Shown here piece by piece: positions 61,122-64,000 of a stretch of 64,000 nt of DNA. Below the pieces are notes generated by a model that was given only the letters and a program-made list of their open reading frames with translations, searched no databases and was not told the origin of the DNA. Both the position numbers and the translations under genes were made by a program. Origin of the DNA: LZORAL124-50-18 sp051208045 (GTDB taxonomy: Bacteria; Pseudomonadota; Gammaproteobacteria; Pseudomonadales; Oleiphilaceae); contig JBPJFY010000005.1 of the NCBI GenBank assembly GCA_051208045.1, positions 124,001 to 188,000 on the forward strand, read 5' to 3'. Each line of letters starts with the position of its first letter. The first letter of the stretch is position 1.

Positions 61122-62621
61122 ATGATTGCTATGCGTATTCTTGGTTGCCTGCTCATATTCGCGTTCTCATGCGTGGTGAATGCTCAAAGCCAGCTTAACG
61201 GTATTTCACTGTATCGCTACCTCAATAAGGAGTTCTTTATTGCGGCGTTATATACGGAGGAAACCGGCAGTTCAGCGGACCAGCTGTTATCAAGTGAAAA
61301 GCCGATGAAAATGGTGATGCGGGTCACCGTAAAGCGTTGGAAACCCAAGACGTTCAAGCAAATGTGGATCCGGGACCTGTCTCTGAATAATGAGTTGGAG
61401 AGTCAGCCGGAACTGGCCAGGCAGCTCGTAGAATTTACCGATTTACTGAAAGAAAACCTGACCACTGGCGATGAAATCGTGGTGAGCTATAGCCCCGGTA
61501 GTGGAACGACGTTGATGTTGAATCAACAGGAAATCGAGCAATTGCGAGGGAAAGAATTTTTTAACGCAGTATTGAGAGCCTGGATAGGCAACGCGCCACC
61601 GTCACGTCAGTTTCAATCGGAAATTCTGGGGGAAAAGTCTGCGGCGACGAATGAAGTGATGGACCGCTACAACGCCCTGGAGATTCAGCCGGAGCGGGTA
61701 GCGCTGGTCGCCAGTTGGCGTAAGTCGGAAACGGCGGAAGCGGAAGCGTTGGTCAAGGCCCAGCGTGAGGCGGAGGAGCGTGCCCGGCGTGCGGAAGAAG
61801 AGCGCATCGCTGAGCAAAAACGGCTTGAGGAGCTACGCCAGGCGGAAGAGCGCCGGATCGCGGAAGAAAAACGCATAGAGGAGGAAAGGAAGCGGCTCGA
61901 AGAAGAACGACGCATTGCGGAAGTGAAGCGAAAAGAAGAAGAACGAAAGCTTGCGGAGGAGCAAGCGAAGGCGGATGCCAAGCGTAAGGCGGAGCTTCAG
62001 AAATTGGCGGAAGAGCGCCGCATCGCGGAAGAAAAGCGTAAGGCGGAAGAACAGAAGAAAGCAGAAGCCTTAAGATTGGCCAAAGCCAAAGCTGATGAAG
62101 AAAAACGCAAGGCTGAGGCAGAGAAGAAGCGTCTGGAAGCCGAGCGGAAGAAAAAAGAAGAAGAGGAGCAAGCGCTGGCCCTGGAAGCTCAACGCAAGCA
62201 GGAAGAAGCAGAAAAAGCCCTCGCCGCCCTTCAGTTGAAAGCGGTGGAAGAGGTGGTGGAAGAGGACGATGTGGGCAAGATTCTGACCACATCAGCCAAA
62301 CTCTCGGCGGACCAGAAAAAAGAATGGGAAACGTATAGGCAGGAGATTGTGAAAGAAATTGAGGCAGAAATCGAGTATCCGGCCTGGTCCAAGAAAAACC
62401 GGCATCGCGGTGACGTGACGGCGGATGTGACGCTGAATCCTAACGGCTCACTGAAAGAAGTGAAAGTCACTAAGAAAACGCGTTATACGCTGCTCAACGA
62501 CGCCATCGAAGCAGCCATTGAGAAAATCGGTGAATTCGAAGATTTCCCGGAATGGGTGAAGGACGAAACAGTGACAGTGAGTGTCAGTCACACCTTCAAG
62601 CCCGAAGGTCGGGCACGTTAA
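61122..62621 (+). CDS. chalcone-isomerase-like / TolA-like coil / TonB C-terminal fusion
   Basis: 499 residues. A signal peptide (ILGCLLIFAFSCVVNA) is followed by a chalcone-isomerase-like domain (about 22-195: NGISLYRYLNKEFFIAALYTE, VTVKRWKPKTFKQMWIRDL, FNAVLRAWIGNAPPS). Residues about 205-375 are an almost uninterrupted Glu/Lys/Arg/Ala coiled coil (EERRIAEEKR-type repeats) like TolA. The last about 95 residues are a TonB C-terminal fold (YPAWSKKNRHRGDVTADVTL, LLNDAIEAAIEKI). TonB-type ends usually touch outer-membrane receptors, yet there is no inner-membrane anchor apart from the signal sequence. An ATG at 61131 is an alternative start. Function unknown. Confidence 0.8.
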   Translation: MIAMRILGCLLIFAFSCVVNAQSQLNGISLYRYLNKEFFIAALYTEETGSSADQLLSSEKPMKMVMRVTVKRWKPKTFKQMWIRDLSLNNELESQPELARQLVEFTDLLKENLTTGDEIVVSYSPGSGTTLMLNQQEIEQLRGKEFFNAVLRAWIGNAPPSRQFQSEILGEKSAATNEVMDRYNALEIQPERVALVASWRKSETAEAEALVKAQREAEERARRAEEERIAEQKRLEELRQAEERRIAEEKRIEEERKRLEEERRIAEVKRKEEERKLAEEQAKADAKRKAELQKLAEERRIAEEKRKAEEQKKAEALRLAKAKADEEKRKAEAEKKRLEAERKKKEEEEQALALEAQRKQEEAEKALAALQLKAVEEVVEEDDVGKILTTSAKLSADQKKEWETYRQEIVKEIEAEIEYPAWSKKNRHRGDVTADVTLNPNGSLKEVKVTKKTRYTLLNDAIEAAIEKIGEFEDFPEWVKDETVTVSVSHTFKPEGRAR

Positions 62622-64000
62622 TCCGGGGAAAGGCGGCTCAGTACATCGATGAGTCGTCGTCGGTCGACTGGGGAGGAATGCGCAAAGCCCAGCACCAGGC
62701 CTGTCTTAGCATTCTCTGACGCAGGCAGGTAGTACTGGGAAAGCGGGCCACCCCCAAAGCCGGCATGCTTCAGCTGCTGCATCAGCGCCAGGTCACAGCG
62801 GCCAGATGCACTCAAGGTCAGATGCATCCCCGCACTTTGCCCGAACACCTCAAATTTCCCAGCCAGTGCCTGTTGAATCAGCCCGGTAAAGTCTGACCAC
62901 TTCTCTTGATAACACTGTCGCATGCGCCTGAGATGTCGCGTGAAATGACCTTCTGTGAGGAAATCGGTGGTGACCGCCTGGCTGAACCGGGGAATGTCGC
63001 CGGTCGTCAGGTTTTTCGCATGACAGAATGCGCCCACGAGTGACTCCGGTAACACCAGATAGCCCAGCCGGAGACCGGGGAATAACGTTTTACTGAAACT
63101 TCCCATGTAGATAACGGGCGTATTGGGGGCCATTCCCTGCATGGCGGCGACGGGCTTGTTCAGAAAGTGGTATTCACTGTCATAATCATCCTCAATAATC
63201 CACACCTGATGTTCTGCCGCCCAGCGCAGTAAACGCATCCGCTCGGACGCAGGCAGTACACCACCCAGCGGGTACTGGTGGGAGGGAGTGGTGTACAGGA
63301 GTTTAGGGTACCTGCCCGTGGTGATCGTGTGTTGCATCAGCGCGGTCAGGTCGAGACCCTCGCTCGTGACGGGGACCGGAATGACATTCGCCTGCGTTAA
63401 CTCAAACACCGATCGTGCGCGTCGATACCCCGGGTTTTCCATGGCGATAGCCTCACCTGGCTGGAGTAGTGCCCAGGCACACAGGAACAAAGCATGTTGC
63501 GCGCCTTGTGTGATGAGCACTTGATCCGGGTGGCAGAAAACGCCTCGGCAAAGCTTGAGGTAGTCTGCGATGGCTTGTCGCAACGGCGGAAACCCCGCGG
63601 GGTGATCGTACCCTTGCAGCGCACGCCGTTTGGCATGACGATGCGTCAACGTACACCAGATTTTGTGGGGGAAAACGTTCAAGTCGGGCAGACCCAGCGT
63701 GAAGGGGGGATGAGCCGGGCTGTCATAGTCTGGTGGGGTGGTGCCCTGAAGTGGCGTTTGAAAGCGCGTCACAGGCATGGTGTGCGCTGCCAACGGGTCT
63801 ACGGTTGGCGGGGGGAGCGTCTCCAGCGTGCTTGTGATTTGCCCTGAGACAAAGACGCCTTTGCCTGCCTGACTTTCCAGGTAACCTTCGGCTTTCAGTT
63901 GTTCAATCACCTGCAATACTGTATTTCGGCTGACTCCGGCCTGCTTCGCCAACAGGCGTGAGGCGGGCAGTTGGGTGCCTGGCGGCAAGCGACCTTGACA
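62618..64000 (-). CDS. MocR-type (GntR-HTH/aminotransferase) regulator, N-terminus cut by the window
   Basis: At least 460 residues, open to the right edge. The visible start GRLPPGTQLPASRLLAKQAG and VSRNTVLQVIEQLKAEGYLE is the GntR winged helix; the first few residues are missing. The rest is a fold-type I aminotransferase domain with IIEDDYDSEYHF and the Schiff-base lysine in MGSFSKTLFPGLRLGYLVLP. MocR/PdxR-type proteins use PLP as an effector and often control the adjacent divergent gene, which lies outside the window. It ends with a 4-base overlap with the convergent fusion gene. Confidence 0.9.
   Translation of the reverse strand, partial: CQGRLPPGTQLPASRLLAKQAGVSRNTVLQVIEQLKAEGYLESQAGKGVFVSGQITSTLETLPPPTVDPLAAHTMPVTRFQTPLQGTTPPDYDSPAHPPFTLGLPDLNVFPHKIWCTLTHRHAKRRALQGYDHPAGFPPLRQAIADYLKLCRGVFCHPDQVLITQGAQHALFLCAWALLQPGEAIAMENPGYRRARSVFELTQANVIPVPVTSEGLDLTALMQHTITTGRYPKLLYTTPSHQYPLGGVLPASERMRLLRWAAEHQVWIIEDDYDSEYHFLNKPVAAMQGMAPNTPVIYMGSFSKTLFPGLRLGYLVLPESLVGAFCHAKNLTTGDIPRFSQAVTTDFLTEGHFTRHLRRMRQCYQEKWSDFTGLIQQALAGKFEVFGQSAGMHLTLSASGRCDLALMQQLKHAGFGGGPLSQYYLPASENAKTGLVLGFAHSSPVDRRRLIDVLSRLSPD

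Noticed and set aside
61753..62292. Pro/Leu- and Ser-rich open frames on the minus strand
   Set aside because: Produced by the complement of the Glu/Lys-rich coiled-coil coding sequence.

Overview
The window looks like chromosomal DNA of a free-living, probably marine, gammaproteobacterium of the Pseudomonadales/Oceanospirillales type. The reasons are the ubiE-ubiJ order next to a polyhydroxyalkanoate-granule-type gene, a wax ester synthase, an FFLEELY-motif protein, DUF6502 and DUF3179 genes, and a type VI secretion locus of the kinase/phosphatase/FHA-controlled kind. Genus assignment is not possible from sequence reading alone. No rRNA, tRNA, CRISPR array, insertion sequence or prophage was seen.

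Layout. 1-1310: ubiquinone genes (ubiJ fragment, ubiE) and a PHA-system protein. 1311-5700: accessory patch with an AT-rich lipoprotein carrying WxxDGT repeats, an Rpn-type nuclease gene interrupted by an in-frame TAG, a small zinc-ribbon membrane protein and an FFLEELY protein. 5750-9700: alpha/beta hydrolase, wax ester synthase/DGAT, a small unknown and a Yip1-type membrane protein. 9900-14000: a two-domain periplasmic binding protein fusion, rlmA, a PCu(A)C copper chaperone and a crotonase-fold protein lacking one catalytic Glu. 14077-20656: a five-gene minus-strand operon (beta-CASP hydrolase, P-type ATPase, PsiE, tandem Usp, LOG) with a 9/10 Anr/FNR-like box upstream. 20772-26953: an aminotransferase, then a secreted beta-propeller lipoprotein gene divergent from a DUF6502-lipoprotein operon; three copies of a TGGAA-N4-TTCCA palindrome lie in the shared intergenic region. 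27262-36445: DUF3179, DUF1439-like, MFS, MBL/TetR pair, lytic transglycosylase, an atypical CsrA/Rsm-like protein and a UvrD-type helicase.

36608-57591 is the main accessory locus. On the plus strand are an ankyrin lipoprotein and two paralogous membrane Ser/Thr kinases with repeated periplasmic modules, separated by a beta-barrel-like gene. Converging on them, on the minus strand, is a type VI secretion series: hcp, a PilZ-like gene, tagH (FHA), tssJ, tssK, tssL, tssM, tagF, a PP2C phosphatase, a small tail-anchored protein and an unknown secreted protein. This is the membrane complex, baseplate TssK and the phosphorylation-control half of a T6SS. Sheath, ATPase, VgrG and the remaining baseplate genes are not in the window. 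57812-64000: an M10/serralysin-like protease with DUF4214, an OFA-type MFS transporter, a chalcone-isomerase-like/TolA-coil/TonB fusion and a MocR-type regulator cut by the window edge.

The strongest candidates for something undescribed are the DUF6502/beta-propeller divergon with its repeated operator-like palindrome, the CsrA-like protein lacking the key RNA-binding arginine, the CHI-like/TonB fusion, the BMP/SBP fusion, and the twin repeat-ectodomain kinases of the T6SS locus. All function statements rest on motif recognition by eye; no database search was run.
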